Shown in pieces: positions 22,526 through 33,639 of a stretch of 64,000 nt of DNA. Position numbers and translations under genes: made by a program. The notes below the pieces were generated by a model. That model was not told where the DNA came from and searched no databases. It saw only the letters and a list, made by a program, of their open reading frames with translations. Position 1 is the stretch's first letter; each line of letters begins with the position of its first letter. Source of the stretch: Ceratopteris richardii (lineage: Eukaryota; Streptophyta; Polypodiopsida; Polypodiales; Pteridaceae); NCBI GenBank assembly GCA_020310875.1, contig CM035408.1, positions 148,466,907 to 148,530,906 on the forward strand, read 5' to 3'.

Positions 22526-23872
22526 CTAGGGAGGATTACTTATTCTATTACTTTTTCGAACAGGCTCATACGCTCCCTGAGAAGGAATGTAGGCAACCTG
22601 TGGAGGTACGTAAGCTTTCGAGGGAGGCTCATCTACCTTTTGGGGGGAAAGATAAGCTTCTTGAGGAGGCACATGGGCTTCCTGAAGAGGCTGGCCTATC
22701 CGTTCTCTTGCCCTTTCCTTTCTTTGAGGGGCAGGTTCCTTTTCTGATTGTGCAATTAGCCTCTCTATTCTTTCTAGCAGTCCATCAAAGTGTAACTGCG
22801 TCTTAGCTGAGCTAGAGATGTTAAAGAGGCAGCTAGCTTCGAACATGGCTTGAGCCAATTCCACCATCTTAGCACAAATTTTAGTTCGTTCAAGCTCTAG
22901 CTCGGCTCTAGGGTAGCATTTTTCATGATCGGTTATGGTTGGCCCTTCTTGGATTCTGGCCTGATATGCTTTAAGCATCATGTTTAGGTCCTCGGGGGTG
23001 GGATCTGCTAGGACTGATCCTACTTTGGGGGGTGGTGGAGTCGTATGAGGCGGGTTGGAAGGTGGTGGGTCGGATGGAGATGGGAATGGTGGTGGCGGAG
23101 TAGTGTGAGAGGGAGTTTGAGTTGTGAGTTCGGTTATTCTGGCTCTTGTTTCTCTTACGCTTTCCTCGAGTTCACTCATCCTCTTTGCCCATTGCCTTTT
23201 CATTCTTTCCCGACTATCTTTCCAAGCTCTAGTCCTTTTCTTGGTTATGCTCTCAGTTTCACTAGCCTCTGGGCCCTTTTCCTGGCTTGCCCCTTGGTTT
23301 TGCTGCAATGCCTGAGCTCTAGTGACTACCTGTACTGGTGCAGTGGAAGTGACACTTCCTGAGGAATCTACAACCAACCCAATCACATTAATGGGAGTGA
23401 TTTTTGGCATATTATTAGGATTCTTAGGGCAATCTTGTAAGAGATGCTCTTTTCCACAATCTTGGCAAAAGCCTTGGATCGTCACTGACTGAGTTTGTGT
23501 AGGTGGAGGTAAGGGACAATCACGAAGGAGGTGATCTCCTTGGCATCTGTAGCACGGTCCTCTTGGGAATGGAGGTCTTACTTGCCTAGGTTGAGGTCTA
23601 AGATTGGGGTTTGCGTACATGACGTTTGTGTAATCCGACTCCCAACTAGGTTCATTTGGCTCTTCGCTGTAATAGGACTCACCATGTTCTGGAGACTGCA
23701 TGTAGTACGCCTGGGGACTATCAACATGTGTAGAATCAAAGCTATGGTCACTCGGGTCACTTTCAGAAAGCAAGGGTGTTACAGGGACTATAGCTCTATT
23801 CAGGTTTTCTTCTGCAACAGCATACTTTACCGAAATCACATTAGCTGGGGCAGGGGGTTGTTGAGCTAACAC
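22526..23872 (-). pseudogene. Element A: gag C-terminal region with zinc knuckles and heptapeptide repeats
   Basis: Includes two short zinc knuckles, CYRCQGDHLLRDC and CQDCGKEHLLQDC (C-x2-C-x3-H-x4-C). A Lys/Arg/Glu-rich helical stretch and a Pro-rich spacer follow, then an array of seven-residue Pro-rich repeats (PPQEAYL, PPSKAYV, PPQVAYI and so on) at about 22560-22700. It is shifted relative to the gag core; the frameshift is near 23870-23885. Zinc knuckles bind RNA for packaging; the heptads are of unknown role. It ends in TAG 22526-22528, where B has CAA. Confidence 0.8.
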
Positions 23873-24807
23873 AGGCTGAGGCCTTTGTTGGTTTGGTATG
23901 GTTGCTGATAAGGTTGTTGTGGCCTGCCATATGGTTGTGGAGGGTACGGGTTCTGGTATCTTCCCTGCTGAGGGTATGGCTGAGGGTAGGGTTGCCTAAC
24001 TGCCTGCTTGTTGTATGGGCAATCTTGTGCGGTGTGATTGGTGTATCTCCGTTCTATGGTGTAGTACTGGCTACTAGGATTTACTTGGGGCTGAGCCATA
24101 ATGGGACATACATTCGCCATGTGGTCGCCGCCACAAGTATAGCACCTTTTCACAGGGGCAAACCTTGGGATTTGTTTGCTAGTTACACCTAATTTTTGAG
24201 CTACTTTCTCTGCAAGTTCCTCAATTGATGTGGATTGCGTGGAAGAGAGGCTAGAGGCACTATCTGAATCTTTGTATATCTTGGAAAGCTCTAACTCCTC
24301 CCCGAGGTTATCCTCAATGTCAATACACATGCGTACACACTCTTCTATGGTCCTAGGGTCCTTCAAGTACACATATGATCTTAATTTGGTACTTAGCAAT
24401 CCATCCAAGAATAAAGCCACTTGCTTGGCTGGTGTGGGTAACTTCGAAACAGGGCATCTTTCAAGATATTGCCTAAATCTCCTTCCTGCAAGTCTCACGG
24501 TCTCTTGCGGGGTTTGCTTGAAGCTGTGAATCAACGAGGAGGTATTATGCCTTATGCCACTCTTAGAGAATTCAATAATGAAAGCTTCTAGGAGTTGGTC
24601 TATGCTCCTGAACTGCCTCTCATTTAGTGGCTGAAACCATGTCAGGGCAGTGTTCCTAAGGGTCAGACCAAAGGCATTGTACTGCGTGAATAGATCCTCC
24701 ACTTGTTCAGCTCTCAAGACTTGCCTAAACTCAGCCACATGATCGTATGGATCTCCCGTGCCACCGAAGTAGTTCTTCATGGACTTAACTAGCTGAGTCG
24801 GTCTCAA
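23866..24807 (-). pseudogene. Element A: gag core (retrotransposon gag domain)
   Basis: 313 codons with RPTQLVKSMKNYFGGTGDPY, the canonical retrotrans_gag entry, then NTALTWFQPL, RRFRQYLERCP and a first zinc knuckle CYTCGGDHMANVC. It would assemble virus-like particles in the cytoplasm. It ends in a frameshifted C-terminus (after the Gln/Pro/Tyr-rich tract) near 23880. Upstream it is joined in frame to 24829-25815 except for one TGA. Confidence 0.85.
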
Positions 24808-24828
24808 AGTCCTTGTGTGCTCTCTAGG

Positions 24829-25815
24829 TCATGGTAGAGGGAACTCATCCACATTTCTTTGATTCCTGTGAGCTCTGAGTATCTCAGGCTCTACTCTATT
24901 CGTCTCAGTCCTCGTTCTTTCTCTGCCCACTGAGTTAGCAAAGCTTACTTCTGGTCTATCTCTACTTCTGTCTCTTTGCATTCCATGAGCTTGGGATGTT
25001 CCAGCTCCAGGGTGACCATAGGATACATTCGATCTTGGTTGGGGAAACACGAATTCACCCTTCCAAGTGTAAGCATGCCTATCATGTTCTGTCACCACAA
25101 AGATCCTCTCTGAAGCGTGATCTAAGTAGGTCACTCTACCTGGGCTATCAGGATCCTTAAACTCATAGATCATGATTGTTCCTATATCAATTGGCCGATC
25201 AGGTTTGTACCTCCAAAAGGCTTCGTCAGTCTCTCTATTGAGGAGCAAATCTATGCTCTTATTATCCTGGGGAATCCACTCCGGTGTGATGATCCTAGTG
25301 AGAACCGATTTACCTCGAGGGGTTCTAGGTTCTGCACCCATGTTTCCTTGCTCCAGATCACCTAAGCCTGCTTTTGAGATTACATTCCCAAATTCATCTG
25401 TCCTGTCTGGGTGACTGGTGACTACGTATATGGTTCCTTCTTTGTCCAGGTATGCACCATTTTCAAACTTGACAGCTGGGTGCTCTAATCCAATGGATTG
25501 GTCAGGGTTTTTAATCTGGACCACGGATCTTCCTAGGCCGTCCTCATAGATGCTAGCACCTAATCGGTTGGTCCTAAGGTATTCCAACTGCGTTTTGTAA
25601 GGGCCTTCTACCCTGTACAAGTAAGGCACTCCTGAACTTCCCGTAGGTCTGTCCATGCCTTGAGACATCTCTGACTCACTGGTCTCAGAGCTAGGGTAGT
25701 ACGAGTGGTGGCTCAACTGCTGGGCCCAAGACCTAGCAGTGTGGTTAACACTAGCCTCTGAAGACCTAAGGCTTTGTCTCTCCCTTACTAGATGTCGTCC
25801 TGATCTAAGGTTCAT
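24829..25815 (-). pseudogene. Element A: N-terminal extension of gag
   Basis: The start at 25815 (MNLRSGRHL) is chosen because B and C begin with the same motif; an ATG seven codons upstream is not shared. The roughly 330-residue extension is conserved in all three elements (SLRSSEASV, RTPRGKSVLTRIITPEWIPQ, EAFWRYK, MIYEFKDPDSPGRVTYLD) but has no domain I recognise. It is separated from the gag core by a TGA at 24829-24831 (AGG in B, AGA in C). Confidence 0.75.
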
Positions 25816-26639
25816 ATGCCTATCTAAGTATCCCAATTCTTTGCCCAGAGTACAACCTCGTTGCTGGTTACTTTATATTAGTCGCTTGGTTCTTTTTAGT
25901 TATTTCTCGTGTTTAAGGTCTTGTCTGATTTTACGTCGTCAGGAATACTTGACTATTCTTCGTGCTTTCAGGTTGATCGTTCCACGTTAGGTTCTTTTCC
26001 TTTATGTTATCGACAGTACAGAGATTAGGTTTTAGCTTGAACTTGAGTTTTTAGGTAGTCTTCAACTTGATACCTGCCTATCGTCGCCCTAACTTACTCC
26101 TACCTCTAGTCGTTCTTATCCTAAACTATGAATTGACAGAGGGGTTAAAAGTTTCCAACCTTTTGTTTCCTGCTTGGTTGCCCTTGAGTGCCCAGGAAGT
26201 GTGTTCCCAAGCTTGCACTTACACTTGCTTAGAACGCCTTTTGATGCTCTCAATAGATCTCTAAGAGTTCCAAAGCTAGCTTTAAGATTTAAATTCTAAA
26301 GACAGAGCCAATGATTTTCATTCCTGTAGCACAAACACTAACTTGCATAGTGATTTTTAAGAAAACAATTCTAAAGACCCCTGACTTGATCCCCCTGGGT
26401 ATGGTCAACTTCAAAATACCCTATCCAACAAGCCCAAGAGCTCAAAAAATGGATTTCGTATGAAAAAGTTATGACTGTTTAGGGTTTAGGGGGTTAAGAC
26501 AGGATTCAATCTGGCTGACAGATCCTAGGATTTTCTCCCAAATCTCAAGTGTAGGAACCTCCAGAAATGCTAATGGATTGACTATTTTGCCCCAAAATTA
26601 TCCCCAATTTTGAACAAAAACAAACCCTAATTTTTGGCC

Positions 26640-27250
26640 GAAAAGCCTGTCAATCGCGATCGACAGGTCTGTCAATCACGATTGACAGAGGTGTCCGTCG
26701 GGCCTGTCAGTCGCGATCGACAGTGTCAATCGCGATCGACAGAGTCGATCATGGCTGTCAATCGCGATCGACGGTATCAATCGCGATCGACACGTTTTTC
26801 GGATTTTTCGCCGAAATTTCAGTCAATCGGGGGCCTATCAGTCGTGATGGACACGTGGCTACGCGTAAAAGTCAATCAGTCGTTGAATTTCAGTCGGTCG
26901 CGATCGACGGTGTCAATCGCGACTGACAGAAGTGTCGGTCGTGGCTGTCGATCGCGATCGACGGTATCAATCACGATTGACAGGGTCCTATGTGGCAGTC
27001 TGTCGGTCGTGAAGTCTGTCGGTCGCGATCGACAGAGTCTGTCGGTCGCGATTGACAGGGTCTGTCAGTCGCGATTGACAGGGTCTGTCAGTCACGATTG
27101 ACAGAGGCTGTCGGTCGCGATTGACAGAAAATCACGGAATTTTTCTACTGTTTTATGTGATTTGGGAAGTGCTCATCATGCTTGTGCTAGTGGTGAACTT
27201 TGTTTTACCAAATGATCGAATTTTCTGTCGATCGCGATCGATAGAGGCTG
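26640..27250 (-). repeat. Leader array of near-palindromic TCGCGA repeats (element A)
   Basis: Between the primer site and gag lies an array of roughly 15-20 units on the pattern TGTCRRTCGCGATYGACAG, spaced at about 20-35 bp, several perfect or nearly perfect palindromes around TCGCGA (for example GTCGATCGCGATCGAC). Variants carry TCACGA or TCGTGA, as expected from CpG decay. The unbroken frames across it are Arg/Ser/Asp repeats and probably not coding. Element C has a related array; B lacks it. Confidence 0.85.
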
Positions 27251-27595
27251 GCGACTGCGAGACAGATTCAACGAGTTTCGTACCTGCACAGGGAGCTGGG
27301 GATGGTGATTCAGCAAGATCCTGCAAAAATCTCAAGCAACATGCAAGAAAACACACACGCAATATCGCTCTCTCGCTCTCTCTCACAAGTGAAATGAGGG
27401 AAATGAGGTGGGAAAGGTGATATGATCAAAAAACTGAAATTTTCGAGATGATGGAGATGGAGGTGGGAGATGGTGATGATGATGATGAGATGAAGATGGT
27501 GAAGGAAAAACAAGAAAATAGGTGAAAGTGAAGAAAATACCTACAACTCCAACGCGTCAACTCTACGTCTTACCATCACACACTCGTCCTCAAAA

Positions 27596-27618
27596 TTCGA
27601 TCCCCGGCAACGGCGCCA
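27596..27618 (-). promoter_or_regulatory. Element A primer binding site (tRNA-Asp)
   Basis: The plus strand here reads TTCGATCCCCGGCAACGGCG then CCA, which I recognise as the 3' end of plant tRNA-Asp. The element strand is therefore complementary to it (TGGCGCCGTTGCCGGGGATC). It lies eight bases inside the 5' LTR. tRNA-Asp priming is known for Athila-type elements. Confidence 0.9.
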
Positions 27619-27626
27619 AAATTTGG

Positions 27627-28330
27627 TGTAGCTCAGTGATGAGTAGCACCTCCTTTAATGTCAATCCGGGAAGACGTGAGGATGGTATGAAGACCTCGAG
27701 CAAGTGGCGGCACAAGTGTGTGAGTGAGAAGCACACAAACATGCACACACATACACACACACACGCACACACGGCAAGACAAAGAGTGAGAATCAATGGA
27801 GTTCTTAGATTACTTTCCAAAAGCTCTTACAAGTTTGTTTCAATTACAATCTAACCCCAAAAATGAGCTCTCTAGCTCTTTTTATAGTTTTTGACTAGCT
27901 TTGGCCCTGTTCAGACCTAGTGTCCGGCCTAGTTAAAAATTAGGTTCCAGGGCTTATTTGAAGGCTCAAACAAGATCTAAAAAATACGAAAATTGGCAGG
28001 TAGATACTTCTAAAGCTCCTCAAGCTCAAGGACTCCTTGGCTTGCACAAAATGGAGCTACAAAAATATGAAATGGTATTTACACTGGTGTTTAGTGATGA
28101 GAATCACTTTTAATTGGTGTAAGGGTTTTGAAAAACTAAAGGGTTGCCTTAGTGCTAGATCTGCGTGAATGCTCATACGTGCTTTATGTGCTTCTTCTTG
28201 AAGAAAATTATTGGCCTATTTGCCAGATCTTCGTTGACTCCCTTGTCTGCTTGTGCCTTCTCTCCCTTCTGACTCTCTTCTCTGACTGCCATGCCTCGTT
28301 AGTCCTTCAGTTCCTTGTCCGCTGCTAACA
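27627..28330 (-). repeat. Element A 5' LTR
   Basis: A 704-bp LTR, TG...CA, near-identical to 11347-12050. It would hold the promoter. On the minus strand a TATAAAAAG box lies at 27878-27886 within ACTATAAAAAGAGCTAGAG, a core also found in the LTRs of B and C. The duplication GCTAC follows at 28331-28335. Confidence 0.95.
27878..27886 (-). promoter_or_regulatory. TATA box in element A 5' LTR
   Basis: The minus strand reads TATAAAAAG followed by AGCTAGAGAGCTC. The same block is conserved in the LTRs of B and C although the rest of the LTRs differ, which supports a core promoter. Confidence 0.7.
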
Positions 28331-28335
28331 GCTAC

Positions 28336-29261
28336 ATCCACAACAAATTATTGGACTTAGTACATACAGATGTATGAAGACCAAGTCAAGAACCTTCATT
28401 GGCAGGATCAAGGTATTATGTCTCATTTATTTATGACCATAGTAGATGGATTATTCTATACTTTATCAAGAGTAAGAATGAAGTGTTTGATTGCTTCAAA
28501 AAGTATCTAACATGTGTGGAGAATCATACAGGTAGATCACTTAAGAAGCTCACATCTGATGGAGGAGGAGAATACTTCTCTAAAGAGTTTGATGAGTTCT
28601 TGCAGGACAAAGGTATCACAAGGGAAGTGACTACCAGGTTCTCTCCTCAACTAAATGGAATTCCAAAGAGGAGAAACAACACATTGGTTGGATCAGCCCG
28701 AACAATGCTTGAAGAGAAGAAGTTGCCATATTCTATATGGGCAGAAGCTATTTCAACTATTGTGTACCTTGTCAATAGACTACCATCCAAATCACTTCAA
28801 GGTATGACTCCTTATGAAGCATGGCATGGAAAAAACCTAGTCTTGGACATTGCAAGGTTTTTGGTTGTTTAACTTATGTTCATGTACCATCGCGAATAAG
28901 AGGTAAGCTAGATGAAAGGGCAACAAAGGCAGTGTTTATTGGATATGATTCAACTCAGATGGGATACAGGTTCTATAATCCTTCAGCCAAGCAATTCACT
29001 ACAAGTAGAGATGTTGTGTTTGAAGAACACGGATCTTGGTATAATGAAGACAAACAAAAGGTAACTCTACTATATGATCTTGATTCTCATTCTCACCAAT
29101 TAGGAAGCAAGCATGATACATAGGTCCAGGATCCAAGAAGTGATATAGATGATGACCAAGATGAAAGGGATTACAAGCTATGGAAGTCAAGAGGCAAAGC
29201 AAAGATGCAAGAGGTTGGAGAATGCTCCAAACAAGCACCTAGAAGATTAGCAAGAGAGTAG
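28336..29261 (+). pseudogene. Copia E: integrase core and C-terminal region
   Basis: Translation gives LLDLVHTDV then an in-frame TGA, GSRYYVSFIYDHSRWI, KKLTSDGGGEYFSKEFDEFL and PQLNGIPKRRNNTLV, followed by the WAEAISTIVYLVNRLPSK block. A shift near 28850 leads into GCLTYVHVPSRIRGKLDE. The first two catalytic aspartates (HTD, SDG) are present. The third acid, usually in NGVAERKN, is replaced by Lys (NGIPKRRN). Further stops occur near 29121 and 29260. It follows the element A insertion and the second GCTAC copy. Confidence 0.85.
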
Positions 29262-30191
29262 AAACAGCCAAAAAGGTATGGATATGATTCCACATTTGTT
29301 ATCAAGCATTCAGTCTACTTGGCAAAAGATTCAATTTTAGAGGAACCCTCAACCTATGAAGAGGCAAAGGGAAACCCTAATTGGGAAATAGCCATGAAAG
29401 AAGAAATAGATGCATTGAAGGAGATGGAAACTTGGGATTTGGTTCCAATATTGCCAAATCAAAAGGTAATTGGTTGCAAATTGGTGTATAAAGTTAAAAG
29501 AAATTTAGATGGATCAGTTTGTAGGTACAAGGCAAGATTAGTTGCCAAAGGATGCTCACAAAATCATGGTATAGACTTTGAGGAAACATTCTCAACAGTT
29601 GCAAAGATGACTACAAGCAGGACATTGATAAGTGTAGTTGTTGCAAGGAATTGGAGGCTCCTCCAACTTGATGTGAAAAATGCATTCTTAGATGGTTGGA
29701 TATGTGAAGAGGTATACATGTCACAACCACCAGGTTTTGAAAACCCTAATCACCCATCTTATGTTTGCAGACTTAAGAAAGCATTGTATGGATTGAAGCA
29801 AGCTCCTAGAGCTTGGAATTATAGGTTAGTTACATATCTTCAAGATTAAGGGTTCAAAGCCAGCAACTCAGATCCTTCTCTATTCATCAAAAGGGATCAC
29901 GATGAGGTTATCTATCTATGTGTATATGTAGATGATATTATTGTGACAGGTGATGATCTAAATGGCATTCAAAGGATCAAGTGACACATGCAAGATGATT
30001 TCAAAATTAGTGACCTAGGTGAGCTCACATATTTCCTAGGTATGCAGGTGATATACACAGATGAAGGAATGTATTTGACTCAGAGAAGATACATTCAGGA
30101 TTTACTTGTTAACTTCAAAATGGAGAACACTAAACTTGCAGGTACACCTTTGGAGATGAATCATAAACTTAGTGTTTATGAAGGTGAGAAA
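29262..30191 (+). pseudogene. Copia E: reverse transcriptase
   Basis: Contains [53 protein letters not shown] and [16 protein letters not shown]. After a TAA at 29847 it continues with the catalytic YVDDIIVTGDD at about 29926-29958, a TGA at about 29981, and ISDLGELTYFLGMQV. All are standard Copia RT motifs. It is cut at 30191 by element D, leaving AGAAA (30187-30191) as the duplication. It is non-functional because of the stops. Confidence 0.85.
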
Positions 30192-30421
30192 TGTTGGAGT
30201 AAGACGTCTACGGAAGCATGCAGACAACACAAGGAAGAAGAAGAAGCTTGGGGCACAACACACAATACTGAATTGTATTACTAGAGAATGTACAAAGATA
30301 AGTAGCCCATTAGGGCAATAGGCGTATATATAAGCCAGGGGAAAAAACCTCCTAAAGAGGGAAAGAAGTGCCTCGATAGTCCTAGTGTGTTCACACACAT
30401 CACTACCTAAATATATCAACA
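30192..30421 (-). repeat. Element D 3' LTR
   Basis: A 230-bp copy of 34825-35054. It includes the shared stretch ATTGTATTACTAGAGAATGT and ends TATATCAACA on the plus strand. The most divergent part is the first 40 bases. Confidence 0.9.
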
Positions 30422-30494
30422 AATCCCTGCTAGGAGTGATGCGGTGAACAAGGAGCTAGCACTTATGTATAAGGAAGTGCCAAGCTATGTGGAA

Positions 30495-32290
30495 TCAATC
30501 CACAAAAGGAACTAAGCCCAAAGATTTGTGGAAAGCTTCAAACTTCTCCCTAGGTAGAGCCTTCGTGAAGAGGTCTACAATGTTCTCCTGCGTGGGCACA
30601 TATGCCAAGTTGATCTCCCCAACAGAGAACCTTTCCCTGACGTAATGATAATGCACCTCAATATGCTTAGTGAGAGCATGGAAAACAGGGTTCCTTGCAA
30701 CTTCCAATGTGCTCTGACTGTCAGTGAAGATGGTGGTGGCAGAAGACTAGCCAACACCCAAATCAGCCATAAGGCGTATGAGCCACACACACTCAAGAGT
30801 AGCTATGAAAACTGCCCTATACTCAGCCTCACAAATCAAAGTGGCCACAGTAGGTTGCCTCTTGCTCAAGCAAGATATACATGAGCTACCAAGCATGAAG
30901 CAAAAGCCACTAGTGGACACATGAGTATCATAGCAACTAGCCCAATCAGAGTCAGAAAAAACATGCAAATCTGATGGTAGTGATCCCCCCTTGGGATAAA
31001 ACAACCCGAGTAGTCGAGTACCACTCAAGTAGCCAAAGATGTGCTTAACCGCCATACCAATGCTTGACACTTGGGTAATGCATAAACCTGCTCATCTGTG
31101 AGATAGCAAACTGAATATCTGGTCTAGTAATGCATAAGTAAATCAAGCATCCAATAACCTGCTGATAGAGAACAACATCAAATGCATCTCCAACATCCTG
31201 AAGACTCAATCGTAAACATGTCTCCATAGGAGTGGCAGTAGGCTTACAATCTTCAAGGCCAAAGCGCTGCAATAATGTGTCAATATATTTTGTTTGACAC
31301 AAGGCCATTCCACCATCAACATGCATAAATTGAATGCCCAAATAGTGATGCAAATGCCCCAAATCAGACATCTCAAATGAGGCATGTAAATCAGCCTTAA
31401 AATCAACAATATGCCTCTCATGAGGCCCAGTGAGCAGCATGTCATCAACATAAAACACAATGATCAGAAGTACATCATTAGCACGCTTAACATATAAGGT
31501 GCTTTCAATTGGACTGTTCTCAAAACCATGTGCAATCAGATAGGCATGTATCTTTTCATACCAAGCACTTGGTGCTTGCTTTAAGCCATATAATGCCTTC
31601 TTTAACCTGCACACCTGGTTCTCATGCCCGTTTTGCACAAAGCCACTGGGCTGAAAAACATACACTTCTTCATGCAAGTCACCATTCAGAAATGCTATTT
31701 TGATATCCAACTGATGTACATTCCAACCATGATGAGCTGCAAGTGCACAGATGCAGTAGTCATTTGGAAAGTAGGTGCAAAGGTCTCATCAAAATCAATG
31801 CCTCTTTCCTGCGCATAACCCTTTGCAACAAGCCTAGCCTTATACTTGTCAACTATACCATCAGGCTTATGCTTCAGCTTGTATACCCACTTAGTCCCAA
31901 TGGCCTTCTTGTCAAGAGCCAAGTCACATAAAGGCCAAGTACCATTCTTCATTATAGCATCATATTCAGATTGCATAGCAGCCATCCAATTTTCTGAATT
32001 TTGTGCTATTGCCTTATTAGGATGAGCACTAGATTGTCCACCTATAAAAAGAGGCAGAAAAGTATCATACATGTCTTTGGGGCTAACAGATGTCTCCTTA
32101 GTACATGAAAGCAATGGTTGAATAGCATCTTCCACAAAAACAACATCATGGCTAACTAGAATGCATTTAGTCTGTGGATGACACAGACGATATCCTTTAC
32201 CTTTAGAACTATACCCAACGAAAATACATTTTAATGATTTATCATCCAATTTTTTGCGATGTTGTTCAGGCACTAATGCATATGTCAAAC
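30495..32290 (-). pseudogene. Element D: reverse transcriptase and RNase H
   Basis: Reading leftwards: an integrase-tail/RT segment (YALVPEQHRKKLDD, VYKLKHKPDGIVDKYKARLV, GIDFDETFAP), then [40 protein letters not shown] and the catalytic FYVDDMLLTG. RNase H follows with VFSDSDWASCYDT, CEAEYRAV, LTKHIEVHYHYVRE and VDLFTKALP. The frame changes near 31700, 31060 and 30740, so the gene is dead. The order and motifs are classical Copia. Confidence 0.85.
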
Positions 32291-32800
32291 AACCAAAAAC
32301 ACACAGATGAGCAACATATGGCTTGCAATCATGCCAAGCCTCCTATGGAGTGATAGACTATAGCGCTTTAGTGGGACACCTGTTCCGTACATATGCTGCA
32401 CACATGACAGCCTCAAGCCAGAAACTATGTGGTAAAGCCTGACTCTTAACCATACACCTCGCCATCTCCATGAGTGACTTGTTCTTTCGTTCAGAAACTC
32501 CATTCTGTTGAGGTGTATACAGTACTGTACACTAGTGTTTTCTCCCATGTTCAGCTAGAAATGCATTAAAATCAAAAGACATATATTCCCCCCTCGATCA
32601 AAATGGAGGGTGCCCATTTTACATGCTCACAGTTTTTGAGCCAAAACCAAAATTTGTTTGAAGCACATGAACACCTCGGACTTTGCCTTCAATGGATATA
32701 CCCATGTATGCCTAGAAAAATCATCGATGAAATTCACGAAGTAAAGATAATTTCCAAAAGAAGGTGTTTGCATAGGACCACAGCCATCACTACGTACAAG
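32291..32800 (-). pseudogene. Element D: integrase remnant
   Basis: With frame corrections the minus strand reads YTPQQNGVSERKNKSLMEMA and SFWLEAVMCAAYVRNRCPTK at 32360-32520, the end of the Copia integrase core, with the catalytic Glu intact. The upstream part (32550-32800) is poorly open; only short recognisable stretches remain. It lies between the gag-pre-integrase segment and the RT. Confidence 0.7.
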
Positions 32801-33634
32801 CTACAATTTTTTAGTATCGCGAAGTGAATCATCTTTTGGAAAGGAGGAATGCTGCATTTCACCCAAAATACAGCCTTCACAAACATGTTTTCCAGGTGCC
32901 TCAACTTTGGGCAAAGAGGACACCATTTCAGATTTCTGAAGGTGTAGCAAACTAGCAAAATTTAGATGACCAAAGCGTGCATGTGAAAGCTTTGCATCTG
33001 ACATAGCCCGAGAATCATGTACTGCACATGCCGAATCATTTACAGATCTTTCATAGTCTATGAGCTTATACAACCCATGACATAAAATGCCAGAAGCAAT
33101 AATCACGTCGCCATGTGATAGATCATGAACTGTACATCTATCATCAACAAATTTCACAACGAAGCCAATCTTGGCTAATGCAAAAACTGATAATAGATTT
33201 TTCTTGATCACTAGTACAAACAAAGCATCTGACAAAGTGATAGAACTACCATCAACAGTAGTCAAAATGATCTTACCAACTCCCATAACAGGATAAGAGG
33301 AGTTGTTGGTGCATGTAACAGTATTCCTTGTAGGGACAGGCTCGAGTGAAGAGAAGAAACTATGCTGCGAGGTAATATGTTGGGTCGCCCCACTCTCAAA
33401 GTACCAAACATCCGAATCTACTGCAGACATGCACTGCTCATGAGAAGATGGGTCAAAACTGTAAACAGTAGTAAACGTCCATTCTTCTTCCTGCACAAGA
33501 TTAGTAGACTCTGTTTTTGGTGTAGAGGCTTCTGCAACAACCATTCCAGCCTCTTTCTTCTTCGCGTCTTTAGCAGCTAGTTTTGGACAGTTCTTTATGA
33601 TATGATCATTTCCTTTACAGTACTTGCAAAACAA
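32801..33634 (-). pseudogene. Element D: zinc knuckle, protease, gag-pre-integrase
   Basis: 277 codons. It has a canonical zinc knuckle CKYCKGNDHIIKNC (C-x2-C-x4-H-x4-C) and a protease block VWYFESGATQHIT, in which the usual catalytic Asp of DSGA is Glu. These are followed by GVGKIILTTVDGSSITLSDA and the gag-pre-integrase motif HARFGHLNFASLLHL...CEGCILGEM. The Asp-to-Glu change would be expected to disable or weaken the protease. Confidence 0.85.
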
Positions 33635-33639
33635 TTTTT

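Larger units (their letters stand above)
11347..28330 (-). mobile_element. Complete Ty3 (Athila/Tat-like) retrotransposon A, 16,984 bp
   Basis: Both LTRs (11347-12050 and 27627-28330, 704 bp each, about eight mismatches by eye) begin and end TG...CA in element orientation. The element is flanked by GCTAC at 11342-11346 and 28331-28335. A tRNA-Asp primer site adjoins the 5' LTR and a polypurine tract adjoins the 3' LTR. Inside, in minus-strand order, are a leader with a palindrome array, gag, protease, RT, RNase H, integrase, a second protease-like domain and a separate 3' ORF. Two frameshifts and several nonsense codons break gag-pol. Inserted into Copia element E. Confidence 0.95.

Noticed and set aside
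26634..27101. Arg/Ser/Gln-rich plus-strand frame over the element A array
   Set aside because: Antisense to the element and explained by the palindromic DNA repeat.
26640..27250. Possible CRISPR-like array
   Set aside because: Spacing is irregular, the spacers are themselves derived repeats, and the context is a plant LTR retrotransposon leader.
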